Source: Anarhynchus alexandrinus (lineage: Eukaryota > Chordata > Aves > Charadriiformes > Charadriidae). From it: 64,000 bases of DNA. The position numbers were made by a program, and so were the translations under genes. Shown in pieces: positions 41,151 to 51,970 of this stretch. The notes beneath the pieces are model-generated. The model saw only the letters and a program-made list of their open reading frames with translations, had not been told where the DNA came from and ran no database searches. The stretch is taken from positions 434,647 through 498,646 of the forward strand of contig VUYV01000333.1 of the NCBI GenBank assembly GCA_008711295.1, written 5' to 3'. The stretch's first letter is position 1. Each line of letters begins with the position of its first letter.

Positions 41151-44100
41151 CTCCAGACATGTCCATTCTGGCTCGTTATTCACCAGACCACAATCACTCT
41201 CTGTTAAACCAGATGTGACCCTGCTTCACATTCACATCCTCTCTCTGCTTTGCTTCCACTTCCTTTCAAGGCAGGGAAGAGCCAGGGCAGCACTCGCCGC
41301 TCACCGCCTCTTGGTTTATGGGCTGCACCTTTTCTTTTTTTTCCTTTAAGGTAAACATTCAATTTTAAAGTCTCAGAAAAAAAAAACCTCCTCCACACCT
41401 CCTGGCACAAGAGCAGAGGCTGTCAGAAAGTAAGGGAAGAGGAAGGAGAGTGCGGCACGTTGATGCCTCAAAGCGCCGAGGCCCGGCTGCGGCGAGCGCG
41501 GGCTCCGGGGGGGCGGCCGGGAGCCCCGAGCCCCAGCGGGGAGCGTGGGCAGGGCTGCCTGCAAGGAGGATGCCTTTTTCTGCCTGCAAGTGTTGTACAG
41601 CCCCGCCAGGACAAAGGCGGCCGTCGCTGCTGTTGACTCACACGATAAGATTGTTGTGTGGGATTTTTTTTTTCCTGCAACTTTGTGTCACTTGGAAATA
41701 TTTTTTTTTTTTCTAGAAAATCTGTTGTCCTCCCCTCCACCCGCAATGTGAAAAGGGAATCTGTGCTGAAAGCCACAGCTGAGGTTGCAGATAGACCTTC
41801 CCTTCCTGATCCTTATCTCACCAGGATGTAGGAGGATCCTTGGGGAATAGCTGGAAGCCTTTCACTGGAGCCATCCAAGAAGTGAGCAAGCTGAGTACAG
41901 CCTTTAAATGGCAAATCCATCAAGTGCTCGGGGACCAGGATCCAAATTGCTGTTTAACCCCATCGAACTACGACATCCCCGGGCTCTGCTGCACGGGAGC
42001 CACCCGGCACTGAGCCCAACCTGCCCCGGGCACGGGCTCCTCCTTGAGCCGCCTTCTCCACAGAGCTCTGCGGGCACCGCCGCGTCAGCTAAAGAACAGG
42101 ATCTAAAAATACACCTTCGAATCCTAATCTAAACCAAAGCCTTAAATTGCTGGCTCACAAACTTATTGCAGCTGCGAGCCGCTCACAGGCGGGTCGTTTT
42201 GCATGGCAGCAACTCCACAGCTGAGTTTCTGTTGGGCAGGAGCGGGGGACGGCAGAGCCGGCCGGGTGCCACGCAGCAGGACTGAGAGTAAAAGGTGGTG
42301 GGGAACAAAAAGGCGTCTGGCCCTTTCCTCCACCTCGGGCTGGGTCACACCAGCTCTTCTGGGCGCAGCTCTGAGCTACAGCTGGGAGCTCTTGACAGCA
42401 CCGCAGCCGTGGGGAAGGTCAGAGCTGCCCTGGGTGACCGGAGAGGGATGGGGGTCGGTGGGTGCTGAAGCTGCCAGGGACAGCCATAAACCCAGGGGCT
42501 GACGAAGACTGTATCATCGACCTCAGTGTCATCCTCCCCCTCGTCCCGAGCAGACTGCTGAGATGTCCGACAAACTCTCTGCTTCTGCTCCATGGCTGAT
42601 GCCCACCTGATACCATGGAAGAATGGGAAAATGAGCCCTGGACCCCCGAGCAGCCGAGCTTGATCCTTCTCACTCACAGTCCCTCCTGCCGCCAGCCTTA
42701 TCGGCCTGCACGAGGCGGCCTGCTTCAGACCACAACTGTTTTTATGAAAAAAGTATTACTGTGTGTGGCAGCAAAGGTGTCCAAATAGTCCAACCACATC
42801 AACACAACCAGCAGAAGGATTATATATTATGGCAGCACATATTTATATGTACACTCACACACAGAGTAGAGAGTAGAGGTATCAGCAGCGATAAGCGGAG
42901 GATTGTTAGCACCGACGTACAGAGCTCTGTGGTCTGAGCTCAGCCATATGTTTCCCTAAGCCTCTCGGCGGGAGCACAACACATGCTTACGGGGGAGCAA
43001 TTAGTAGAGAAGTAAAGGAGGGAACCCTTCGGTCGGGATCTGGGGTTGGATGGCTGTAAGCAAGTAGTGCGAAGGGGAGGGCAGAGCTGATTTCCACACC
43101 AAAATGCTCCCTGATCCCACGCACCGGCCCCATTTGGCTCCTCTGTGCAGGGAGGGTTTAATCACTTTGCAAGCCATAAAAACCTCCAGCCCAGTGTTTC
43201 CTGATGCTGGGGCTGAAGGAGGGCGGTGGGAGAGGAGCCGAGCGCCCGTGGAAGGAGGATGCACAGCCGCGAGGAGGGATGCAGCACCCGCAGCCCCCCA
43301 GGGCATCCCTGGGCTGGGGGCGAAGTCGCGCTCGTGTGGAGCAGAGACAGCAGAAGGGCTCAGGCTCATCCTCCGTTGGTGACAGAGCAGTCGCAGCAGC
43401 CCGGCAACCCAGTTCTTTCATATTTAGGACAGGAAACAGATGCTGCCTGGCGGAGGAAACATCTGAAGAAAATAAGTGCACCTTGTGCCTTCCCCGGCAG
43501 GAACCCGGCGGGAACAGGGGGTGCTGGGCGGAAGCGCCCCGATTTGGCCCCAGTCAGGGCAGGTGCAGCTCAGCTGGGTGCGATGGCATCGCCCGCGGCT
43601 GCATCAGCGGGGACAGGGGCCCAAAGGGCTTTTTTCCTTCGGGTCTTCTTTTATTTCTCCTTAGAAGCATGGAGAGCTGAGGCAGCACAAGCACAGCTCA
43701 GTTGTGTACTTACTGGGAAGGCGGTGGTCCCCTCCTTTCGCACCTACTGGTACCAACCTGCTGGAGGGTCACGAAATGAGCTGATGATGCATTTCTCACT
43801 TCACCTACAGCCCAGGAAACGTGGGCTCGGTGTACCGCACAGTCTGTGGGCAACACAAGACCCCTTCCCTCTGCTCAGGGGCGGGTGTCCCATCCCCGTC
43901 ACGCACCTGCACAGGTACACGGACACAGGTTTGCTGAGGACAGGAGTTTTCCTGAACTCATCTCCAGTCCACAGCTGCTAAAAAGGACAGACAAAAAGAA
44001 ACCCAACAGCCTGTGCTCTGATAGGACCAGCAGTGTTGTGGGCATCTTTTAGACAGCGACAGTGTCCCCGTGGGAAACCACCTGCCTTCTAAGAAAAAGC

Positions 44101-44792
44101 TGTGGGATGCTCTAAAGCTATTAAATTTTATGGGCTGGTGTGAACAAACCCTTGCGCAAAGGCTGCTCGCTTTCCTTCCGTTCCAAAGCACCTTTCCACC
44201 AGCGGGTGCTGCTGCCCCATTGAGCCGCGTCAGAGCATTTTCGGGCCGCGAAGCCCCCTCCTGCCAGCAGCAGGGCTGCGAGCCCCCCGCCCAGACCCAC
44301 GTCCTCTCCACCGCATTTCGCTGTGCGGCGCTTTGTGCACGCACAGACCCGGCAGCCGCGGTCCGGCTTCTCCTCACATCCTATAGCACCGGAGCACTTG
44401 TAGAGACATTTCTTCCGTGGCAACGTGCCAGAGCATTTCTTTGTCGCTCCACCAATTTGAGAAACAGTTTCCTTAAATAGAGCTGAAGAGACAAAGCAAA
44501 TACTCACAGCGGAGGAGCCGTTAGCGGCGGCAGAAGCAGTGCCAAAGGCTCATGTCAGCTCTGCCGCCAACCCGCTGGAGTCACCCGAGCTCCTGCAGAG
44601 GGGGGTCCTGCCCCAGCCCACCCCCCGGCTGCAGAAATATTTGGGGCAGCCCGAGGGGGAGGGCCGGGGCTCGGGGAAAATGACGGCGGGAGAGTGAGGA
44701 AGACTCCGCTGTGGCGGGACCGGACCCGCGGGGCAGCGCTGCCACCTCCCGGCGGCCGCCGGCGGGTCGGGCTCTGCGGGGCGCAGCGCTGC

Positions 44793-45189
44793 TATGGCAT
44801 CACAGCATGGGTTGGGATGGGAGGGACCTTGAAGACCATCCAGTGCCACCCCCTGCCCTGGGCAGGGACACCTCCCACCAGCCCAGGTTGCTCCAAGCCC
44901 CGTCCAACCTGGCCTTGAACACCTCCAGGGATGGGGCAGCCACAGCTTCTCTGGGCAACCTGCGCCAGGGGCTCACCACCCTCACAGGGAAGAAGTTCTT
45001 CCTAATATCTCATCTAAACCTCCCCTCTGCCAGTGTAAAACCGTTCCCCCTCATCCCATCGCATCCTTCCTGGATCAAGGGTTCCCCCCTCCCCGCTTTC
45101 CTGTAGCCCCTTTAGGCACTGGAGGGGGCTCTAAGGTCTCCCCGGAGCCTTCTCTTCTCCAGGCTGAACACTCCCAACTTTCTCAGCCT
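44793..45189 (-). mobile_element. CR1 LINE 3' fragment, well preserved
   Basis: About 400 bases follow the standard order of an avian CR1 3' end read in reverse: 'gggttgggatgggagggacc' at the left (tail side), 'gggcagggacacctcccacc', 'ctggccttgaacacctccag', 'ggggcagccacagcttctct', 'aagaagttcttcctaatatc', then 'tctccccggagccttctctt' and 'ctccaggctgaacactccc' at the right. The element is therefore on the minus strand and 5'-truncated, as nearly all CR1 copies are. Its right end abuts LTR-like sequence at 45,190. It lies about 0.35 kb beyond the stop codon of the minus-strand receptor gene. Confidence 0.93.
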
Positions 45190-45530
45190 TGTTATGGTTT
45201 GAGGAACCCACAACAATTTATTGTTGTTTAGACAATTATTGTCTCACCCGATGACCCCTCCCCACCTGGGAAGGGGAATTGGGAAAAATAAGGAAACCTG
45301 AGTGTTGAAATGTAAACAGATTTAATAGAATAAGACTAAATAATTAACATTAACAATTCTAAAGAACCAATATTGATCCCGATACCTATATAAAATATAA
45401 AAGGATTATACCCAGCTCATTCTATCAGTAGAAGCTGTGCACTCCCAGCAGTGACAGCAGACGTGGGACACTGCGAGCGCTGCACCATTTCAGTTGTTAT
45501 ATGCAGCCCCGACAAACTGACGCACGGAGC
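45190..45530. mobile_element. Probable avian endogenous retrovirus LTR fragment
   Basis: Sequence beginning TGTTATGGTTTGAGGAA directly at the CR1 edge continues with 'gtctcacccgatgacccct', 'ccccacctgggaaggggaat', 'gggaaaaataaggaaacc' and an AT-rich 'taataagac/aattaac' stretch, then 'cccagctcattc' and a GC-richer end. This order is what I remember of an abundant avian ERV LTR family. No retroviral coding sequence is present. The right boundary is uncertain and may reach almost to the receptor stop codon at 45,536. Family name and orientation need a repeat library. Confidence 0.5.
45217..45222 (-). terminator. Candidate polyadenylation signal for the minus-strand receptor gene
   Basis: TTTATT on the plus strand reads AATAAA on the minus strand, about 315 bases beyond the stop codon at 45,536 and inside the LTR-like segment. 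Use of this site is an inference. Confidence 0.35.
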
Positions 45531-45535
45531 TCTGC

Positions 45536-47102
45536 TCAGATGGTGCTCACTCCCAGCTCCGCCGTGTGCCCTGTGCTAGAAATAACCAACTCCGACTTCT
45601 GGAGGAGGATGTAAGTCTTCAGAATGAAAGCGTACGTTTCTTTGAACATGGGTATTTTGAGGGCATAGACGAAGGGGTTCATGGCTGAGTTGGCGTGCGA
45701 CAGCAGGATGCCCAGGTACATCAGAGGCTGCGGGATGGTGCAGGAGGGGCAGAAGTATGAAATGCAGTTCAGGATGCCCAGAGGGAGCCAAGACAGTGCA
45801 AACAAGAAGAGGATGAGGGCCAGATATTTGACCATTTCGTATTCCTTCCCACAAACTGTTCCTCCTCCTGCAGGACTTGCTGAGCTCAGGCTTCGTTTTA
45901 ACCACATGATGTAGAAAATCTCAGTGTAGAGGGCACACATGATGAGCAAGGGAAGGAGGATCGAGGCAAAGAAGCTGAAGTACACCACATAATCCATTCT
46001 CATCACAGCCAAATAGTGACACTCGATGTAGCTGGAGCTGCCTGTGTGCTGATTCCACCCCAGCATGGGGACCAGCCCCACCAGCATGGACACGAGCCAA
46101 CAGAGTCCCAGAATCACATAAATCCTTTTCTTCGTGACAGCTGCCCTGTACCTGGGTGGGCAGGAACCACCAGCCATGTTAGATGCAATTCTTCAGAAAA
46201 AAAAAGAACTACCATATTCAGGAACTTGTGCTTTAAAGGACTCCTTTCTGGTTGCTCTAGTTTGAGTTAAACACAGTTCTCTGCAGTTGGTCCTTAGCAG
46301 CTTCTGATATTTAAAACATACTTTGAAACTACAGGGGAACCTCCAAATGGTCACTGATCCCTTTTAGATGAGAACCCGCAGATGCAGGGTCAAACTCTTT
46401 CCTGAGAAATACTGGTTCATTTTGACTCACACCAGTAGAGCGGTATGGTTGTCTCCCCGGGGGAAAACCTAAAGACCACCACCTTATCCAGACTTCAACA
46501 ATATACGCATTTATGAGCAACCCTTCCCTGGCTCTCTGTTGCTTAAGATTTTTGAGGCATTGCTGAATTGCCAGGAGTGCCCGGACTGCTGGTGCTCCAC
46601 TGCCTACAGTTTGGGAACCTCTCTTTTGTATGAGTTTCTCTCAGAGAACCAATGATGCCCAGGTAGCCCCATGATGCTGCAAATACGGGAGAAGGGAAAT
46701 ATAAGGGAGGAGAGAAATGGGGAAAAGATGATGAGATGGGACCTTTGCCCAGACTCACCTCGTCGACAGCTTCACTCGCAGGTACCTGTCGACGGCGATG
46801 GCCAGGAGAGCCAGGATCGAGGCATGAGAGACGACCATCATCAGGCAGCACACGAACAGGCAGGAGTAGAAATGGATGACGACTCCCAGGCTCACCATGA
46901 CAGCCAGTGGTGTGACGAGGATCCCCATGGCAATGTCAGTGAGTGCCAGGGAAACGATGTAAAAGAAGGTGGTCTTCTGAAGAGCTGGGTTCAGCTTCAC
47001 CGCCCAGATCACCAAGGCATTGCCCACCACTGCAAGTATCCCAATAACAGACTCCGTCATGATATAGATCACATCCAGGCTGCCTAGTGACATCTTGGAC
47101 AT
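45536..47102 (-). CDS. Adenosine receptor A3-like GPCR (divergent paralogue of ADORA3)
   Basis: Two coding exons: 47,102-46,759 (ATG at 47,102; donor GTGAGT) and 46,151-45,536 (acceptor after a CCCACCCAG tract; stop TGA). Phase 2 join; 319 residues, the usual length for A3 receptors. A class A GPCR expected to bind adenosine at the cell surface and couple to Gi. Seven hydrophobic segments are present. Conserved: TM1 Glu, D2.50, the TM3 and ECL2 cysteines, DRY, TM6 FALSWLP with N6.55, S7.42/H7.43 (SHANS) and NPxxY (NPFVY). The intron just after DRYLRVKL is the position typical of adenosine receptors. Lack of His at 6.52 (Gly here) points to the A3 rather than the A1/A2 type. Odd points: ECL2 has Cys-His-Tyr where human A1, A2A, A2B and A3 have Phe; Ser replaces Thr at 3.36; no N-glycosylation sequon in the N-terminus or ECL2; no tail cysteine. 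It is head to head with ADORA3, whose coding start is 2.36 kb away. No frameshift or stop, so probably functional. Confidence 0.9.
46152..46758 (-). other. Intron of the A3-like receptor gene
   Basis: 607 bases with GT donor and AG acceptor, interrupting an Arg codon after the DRY motif. No repeat or other gene is visible in it. Confidence 0.9.
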
Positions 47103-49459
47103 CTGAGGCTGTTTACATCCAAAATAATTAAATGCTGGGCTGAATTATTTTTTTAGCTCCAACAGCCAGGTCAGAAGCCAGCTCCTCCCTGATGTGCTTT
47201 AAATTAAGTTCCTCATTCAGAATTTTCTATGCTTTCCAATCTGCATACACAACTCATTTTTGAAGATGAGCCGAGCAAATTGTTCGTGAAGATCCATTTA
47301 TCAGATCTTCTACAACAAACCCTGTAACATCTTCCTTTCTCTCTCCTTGAGGTTTCAGCACCTCTTTGCGCCTACGTTTTTGTACGAGAGTCAATGTTAT
47401 ATATGTTCACACTATGAGCGAACCACAGAGCCTACCTGTCGCGTGTGGTAATTTTGCTGGTCTGTGTTAGTCCCAAATGCATGGCGCTGGCCGCTCTGTA
47501 CTGCCTAGCAGGGTGAGATACCAGCGCACAGCTCTACGGCACTGCAGCCCGAGTGCTCTGTCTCGGAGCTTCTTTAGAGCCTGCTCAGCCCATACTACGT
47601 GCAGTGGAGGTGTAGCATCAGAGAAAACAGGGCCAAGGGACCTCGAGTGATCTAGTCCGTTCCCCTGCTACAAAGAAGGGATGGGGACGGCAAACATGAA
47701 GCCATTCAGCTGGATTTTGGGTGAGCAAAAGGAAGGAGAAACATTTTCCTTTGACCGTGTTACACAAGGGGCTCCCCTAATGTCCCCCAGCGGGCACAGG
47801 GCGGCAGAGGAGGGTGGGCCCAGCTAAAGCCCCTGTAACTCAGGTTTGCAGTAGCTGTCTCTGCGAGAGGCATCTGCCCGCAGCCACAGGAGTAGACAGA
47901 AAAAGGAAGCTGGTGGTGAGGTCACACGAGGAGATGCACAGCAAGCGCAGGAAGTGGGTACCGCTCTTACCCAAGCTGAGCTGGCCACCAGAAGCACACA
48001 GACATTTCCCGTGTCTGCTCGAAGCTGCATAGTGCTGCTGCCCACTCCTTCCAGGTGCTTCCCAGAGAAATAACTCGTTCAGCTTGCAGAAGGCCAGCAT
48101 ACCTCCCAGCTGTGACCTTCACATGCCTCTCTCTCTCCTGCACCCGCAGATACCCCGTGTCAGATTTGATTAGCAAACCAGCACAGCCAAGTTCTGTTGC
48201 AGACTGGGACCGTCTATAGACAGCTCACCATTTTCCCAGCAGTAATTCTACCAAAATGACCTCCAGTCAGGTGGCAAGAAGCACTTGCCTTGATTTCAAG
48301 AAGTGGAATTTGTCCAACTCTTTTGACAGTAGAAAATAATGAAGTCTCATTTATTTCTGGCTCTGTCTCCTCCCAGGGCTGATTTCACTTCCCCATCCTC
48401 AGTTTTGCCAGAAAGTTGGGTGGAAGAGATGGAGAACTCAGTGTCTGGGGACCAGAATACTGCCCATGTTTGCCTAAGGCTTCGTTATCCTGACATGGCA
48501 CCGTCCACCCGATCGTGTACTTGCTCTTTGCTCTCTCCTGGAGAGCGTGCACTTCTGTGCCCACGAGCCAGGTCACCCTGCGACCTGCAGGCTGGCACGA
48601 GGTCACAGGTTTGCGTCTCTTCTCAGTTTCCTCTGAAATGGGAGCAGCTCTTTCACTGCAGACCCACGTCAAGGAGCGAGGAGGCACCACGCGCTGCCGG
48701 GCCCTCCCGCAGCAAACAGGTCACAGCTTTCACAGCCTCTCCCCGCTACTTCCCATCACTTCCCACACCTTTCCTCCGTTTCTCAGTCGCTGTACTGATT
48801 TCTAGCAGAAAACATCACTGAAAACATCAACTGCATTACAAGTGTTCTTGTCAGGCTGAGAAAGGTCCAAGCAAAGAGCATTTTTTTCGGCCACCTCAGG
48901 GCTTAACTGAAACGTCATACCCCGAATTAAATCAAGTATTGGAATTTAATGATACACCCTTCTAACTGTCCCCTTAACTGCCTCATTTCCTATAGTGACT
49001 GCAGAGTGATTATCTAGACTGATAAGAGACAGCTTTGCACAGTCAATTCTGGTTATAGTTCTCCCACTTTTAAAACCGTGGCTTGGAAGAGGAAGCAGTT
49101 GAAGTGTTTGTTTATAGGTTGCTGGTAAGCAGACTTGTGAAAGCTTTTCTGTTTTTTTCCTTCAAAATAGCTTTCAAAAGCACTTTATTGATACCAGGCT
49201 GCTGGAGCAATGCTGTGAGCTTCAGGTGTGTCCCGAGTAGGGACCTGGATGCTGAGGTATTTGCAGCTCTGTGGAAAGGCAACAGCTGATTTGCTGCCTG
49301 AGTACCAAAGACGTGAAATACCGGAGGAGGATCGCACACCAGAGAGTCACTGGAACAACTGCGCGCCAGACGCGGAGGACGAATCCCACACGAGGTCATC
49401 GATGCCCATGCTCCTTTCTGCAGCTCGAGCCAGGGTGGGAGCATCTCCAGCAACTCGCC
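47103..49459. promoter_or_regulatory. Shared upstream region of the two divergent receptor genes
   Basis: The 2.36 kb between the two start codons must hold both promoters unless distal 5' exons exist. There is no CpG island, no clear TATA box at a sensible distance and no coding sequence. An old CR1-like scrap lies near 47.63-47.69 kb. The last part (49,410-49,420) has a strong acceptor-like tract ending CTGCAG, which may be the boundary of a 5' UTR intron in plus-strand ADORA3. Confidence 0.45.
47628..47690 (-). mobile_element. Short CR1-like fragment
   Basis: 'gccaagggacctcgagtgat' followed by 'ctagtccgttcccctgct' resembles the CR1 segment GGGACCTC...GATCTAGTCCAACCCCCTGC in reverse orientation. 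Only about 60 bases are recognisable. Confidence 0.45.
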
Positions 49460-49470
49460 ATGCCAAATGA
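49402..49470 (+). other. Upstream ORF overlapping the ADORA3 start
   Basis: ATG at 49,402 opens a 22-codon frame ending with TAA at 49,468-49,470, overlapping the ADORA3 ATG (49,460) in another frame. If the transcript begins upstream of 49,402 without splicing, this would depress translation of the receptor. A CTGCAG acceptor-like site at 49,420 could instead remove it. Confidence 0.35.
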
Positions 49471-51396
49471 CAGCCTGGCGCTGAGCAGCCTGGACGGGAT
49501 TTACATCGGTACCGAGTGTTTGGTCGCTTTGTTTGCCACTTTGGGTAACATCCTGGTCATCTGGGTGGTGAAGTTGAACTTGACATTTCAGAACACGACT
49601 CTGTACTTCATCGTTTCCCTGGCGCTGGCTGATATCGCAGTGGGGACCCTTGTCATGCCCTTGGCCATCGTGGTGAGTCTGGGCGTCAGCGTCCACTTCT
49701 ACACCTGCCTGTTCATGTGCTGCCTCATGGTGGTTTTCACAAACGCGTCCATCCTCTCCCTCCTGGCCATCGCGATCGACCGGTACCTGCGAGTGAAGCT
49801 GCCAACCAGGTGAGTGCTGGACCGCCACGGGCCCCCCGCTCACCCCGTGCCCACCAGCTTTCCCACGCCCAGCCTCTGCCCCACGGGTGCCACCTCCTCT
49901 CTCCTCCTTCACTTGGCCCTTTTCTAACAAATATTTACTCTAAATGCAGGCTTGCGCATGGAGAAAGTACCCGTGCCTAAAAGCCCACCCGAGACGAGCT
50001 TTCTAGAGCGGGACCCACTCCCTGCAGCACGGACAGACCCTGGGGGGGTTTGTTCAGGGCCAACAGATCGGGGTCACTGCTGGCCAGAATTTGGCCACAG
50101 GATGAGTCAGTGGTCACACAGTTGAATTCTTCAGATGCTTTGTTAATTGCACAGGATGCTGAGAGTACTATAGATTTCTTTGGGGTTTTGAGGCTAGTCG
50201 TTTAAATAGAACACCTTTTAGTGTTTGCTGAAAATACAAAAATAGTAACAGATTTATTAAGGGCTAACTTAAAAAGTTATTCACTTTCCATATTTAAATG
50301 GAAAAGTACATAAGCTAGAAATCCAAAGTGTAACCTCAAGCATGAAAGAAGTCATATTTTTTATGGAGAAAGAATAAAATTGAAGAGTGAAAGAACAGTT
50401 TGATGCTACAAACGGCATAAACCAAATGTAAAAGTAAGGTACACCCAAGGAAGCTGAGAAATAAGATAGGACTGTTAATAGTAGAAAAGCAGTATCTAGG
50501 CAAGAGGAGCACTAAGATCATAATGAAACAAGAAACAAAATAGCTGAAAACATCCAATTATAAAGAGGGGAAGTTCAGCATACTTCTTTGTAGGGTGCTG
50601 CACAGTAACTGTTACAAATGAAGAGTTAGGGTGTCTCTCAAAATAAGATTCTATTCCCCCCCCCAAAAAAAAAGTTAATGCTCCATTTTGTGACAATGAA
50701 CCTGAACTATCTGAACGTGTGAGTTCTTGAAACCATTCTCAACTATTTTTAAAACTTCTGTTTGACACGACCTGGGTTTTCTTCCCCAACAGATATAAAA
50801 TAATCACTACAGAGAGAAGAGTTTGGTGGGCGCTGGGTTTGTGCTGGTCTGTGTCCCTGCTGGTAGGATTAGTCCCCATGTTTGGATGGAACAAGACAGA
50901 ACCAAGAAGCTCTGACTTTCTCAGGTGTCGATTTACCTCTGTGATGAGCATGGATTACATGGTTTATTTTGGCTTCTTCACATGGACCCTTGTCCCTCTG
51001 CTCATCATGTGTGCTCTGTACGTTGAAATCTTTTACATCATCCGGACAAAGCTAAGTCAAGGTACAACCAACTTGAGAGGGGCAGGAGCTTTTTATGGAC
51101 AGGAGTTCAAGACAGCCAAATCTCTAGCACTTGTTCTCTTCCTGTTTGCAATATCCTGGTTGCCTCTGTGCATTATAAACTGCATTTCCTATTTTTACCC
51201 TGAGTGTCAGATCCCACAGTCTTTGATGTACTTGGGAATCCTGTTATCCCATGCCAATTCTGCCATGAACCCCATTGTCTATGCTTGCAAGATAAAGAAG
51301 TTCAAAACCACGTACCTTTTAATTTTAAGGACCTATATCCTTTGCAAAAAAACAGACCCAGTTCTTCCAGTGCACACAACAGACCAACAGTCATAA
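49460..51396 (+). CDS. ADORA3: Adenosine A3 receptor
   Basis: Gi-coupled plasma-membrane receptor for adenosine. Coding exons 49,460-49,809 (donor GTGAGTG) and 50,793-51,396 (acceptor CCCCAACAG, stop TAA), joined in phase 2 within Arg117; 317 residues against 318 in human. N-terminus MPNDSLAL with a sequon as in human A3; TM1 Glu; D2.50 in [12 protein letters not shown]3 [12 protein letters not shown]2 Cys-Arg-Phe keeping the adenine-stacking Phe; FAISWLP with N6.55; SHANS; NPIVYA; ICL3 with the A3-typical [14 protein letters not shown]; one tail Cys as a possible palmitoylation site. Residue 6.52 is Cys, not the His of A1/A2, supporting A3. Position 3.37 is Asn where human A3 has His. The frame is open for 63 codons upstream but has no ATG there, only a GTG, so 49,460 is the start (G at -3). 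Gene order matches human ADORA3 between RAP1A and C1orf162/ATP5PB. Confidence 0.96.
49810..50792 (+). other. ADORA3: ADORA3 intron
   Basis: 983 bases, GT-AG, at the same codon as the intron of the minus-strand paralogue. It becomes AT-rich after 50,100; no repeat recognised. Confidence 0.93.
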
Positions 51397-51970
51397 ATAA
51401 AGAACAAATGTTGACCCACCGGTACATACCAGATCATTGATAAACCACTTTGCTTTGTTAAGAAACTCATGGGGAAATGTGTGTTCTGTTTTATCTACTC
51501 CTGCTCTTGCACAAACTGTTCTATGATAAGGGCAAGCTCTTCTTACTCAATCTGATGCACATTTGACATTAAGCTCAAAAGGATCATTTATGATCTTCTG
51601 CATTATTGTACCCCAGAGAATTCTGCTTGGTGGTTGCTGTGCCAAGCCCAGATCTGCCAGGCGAGCATCTTCATTTAACAAGACCTCCCAGGTTTTATTT
51701 ATTGGCCTGAGCGTTATTTGGTAGACCAGCGACCCACAGCACTGTTAACAAGGCAGATTTTTGCTGCTAGTTCCCCAGCTCGGATCCATGGACAGCTGGT
51801 AAAATCAGTGCTTGTTCATTTCTAGTTTTAACTCAAGACTGAGAAGTCTTTCTTATAATTTTGATTTCTCTTTTTGCCCAGTTATGTGCCCTTTGCTTAC
51901 ACACAGCCAGACTTGCACTTTTTTTTTTTGCCCAGTAGCACCTGTCCAATAAAACTATAGCATCCCCTGT
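51397..51970 (+). other. ADORA3: Probable ADORA3 3' UTR with polyadenylation signal
   Basis: AATAAA at 51,948-51,953 lies about 550 bases after the stop and is the likely main signal. Another AATAAA starts at 51,396, overlapping the stop codon; it is too close to be the normal site. Further AATAAA occurs near 52,283. Confidence 0.5.

Larger units (their letters stand above)
27541..44790. other. Long intergenic region between RAP1A promoter and receptor pair; no gene recognised
   Basis: About 17 kb with fluctuating GC content. Open frames reaching 276 codons (31,593-32,423) and 217 codons (28,524-29,177) have low-complexity or Arg/Pro/Ser-rich translations without recognisable domains, and they sit where CpG-rich sequence makes stop codons rare. 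Local CpG-rich patches lie at about 31.6-32.0, 33.0-33.2, 35.83-36.28, 39.66-40.55, 41.45-41.56 and 44.7-44.79 kb. Two further MIR-like remnants, a CTG run and two short tandem duplications are listed separately. No tRNA, snRNA or other structured RNA was recognised. It could contain distal enhancers or non-coding transcripts. Confidence 0.5.

Noticed and set aside
49271..49459. 63-codon in-frame N-terminal extension of ADORA3
   Set aside because: The frame is open but the only start is GTG; no ATG precedes MPND in frame, and known A3 receptors start at the equivalent of 49,460.
49112..49930. 272-codon open frame antisense to ADORA3 exon 1
   Set aside because: Shadow of the receptor coding sequence on the opposite strand; composition bias explains it.
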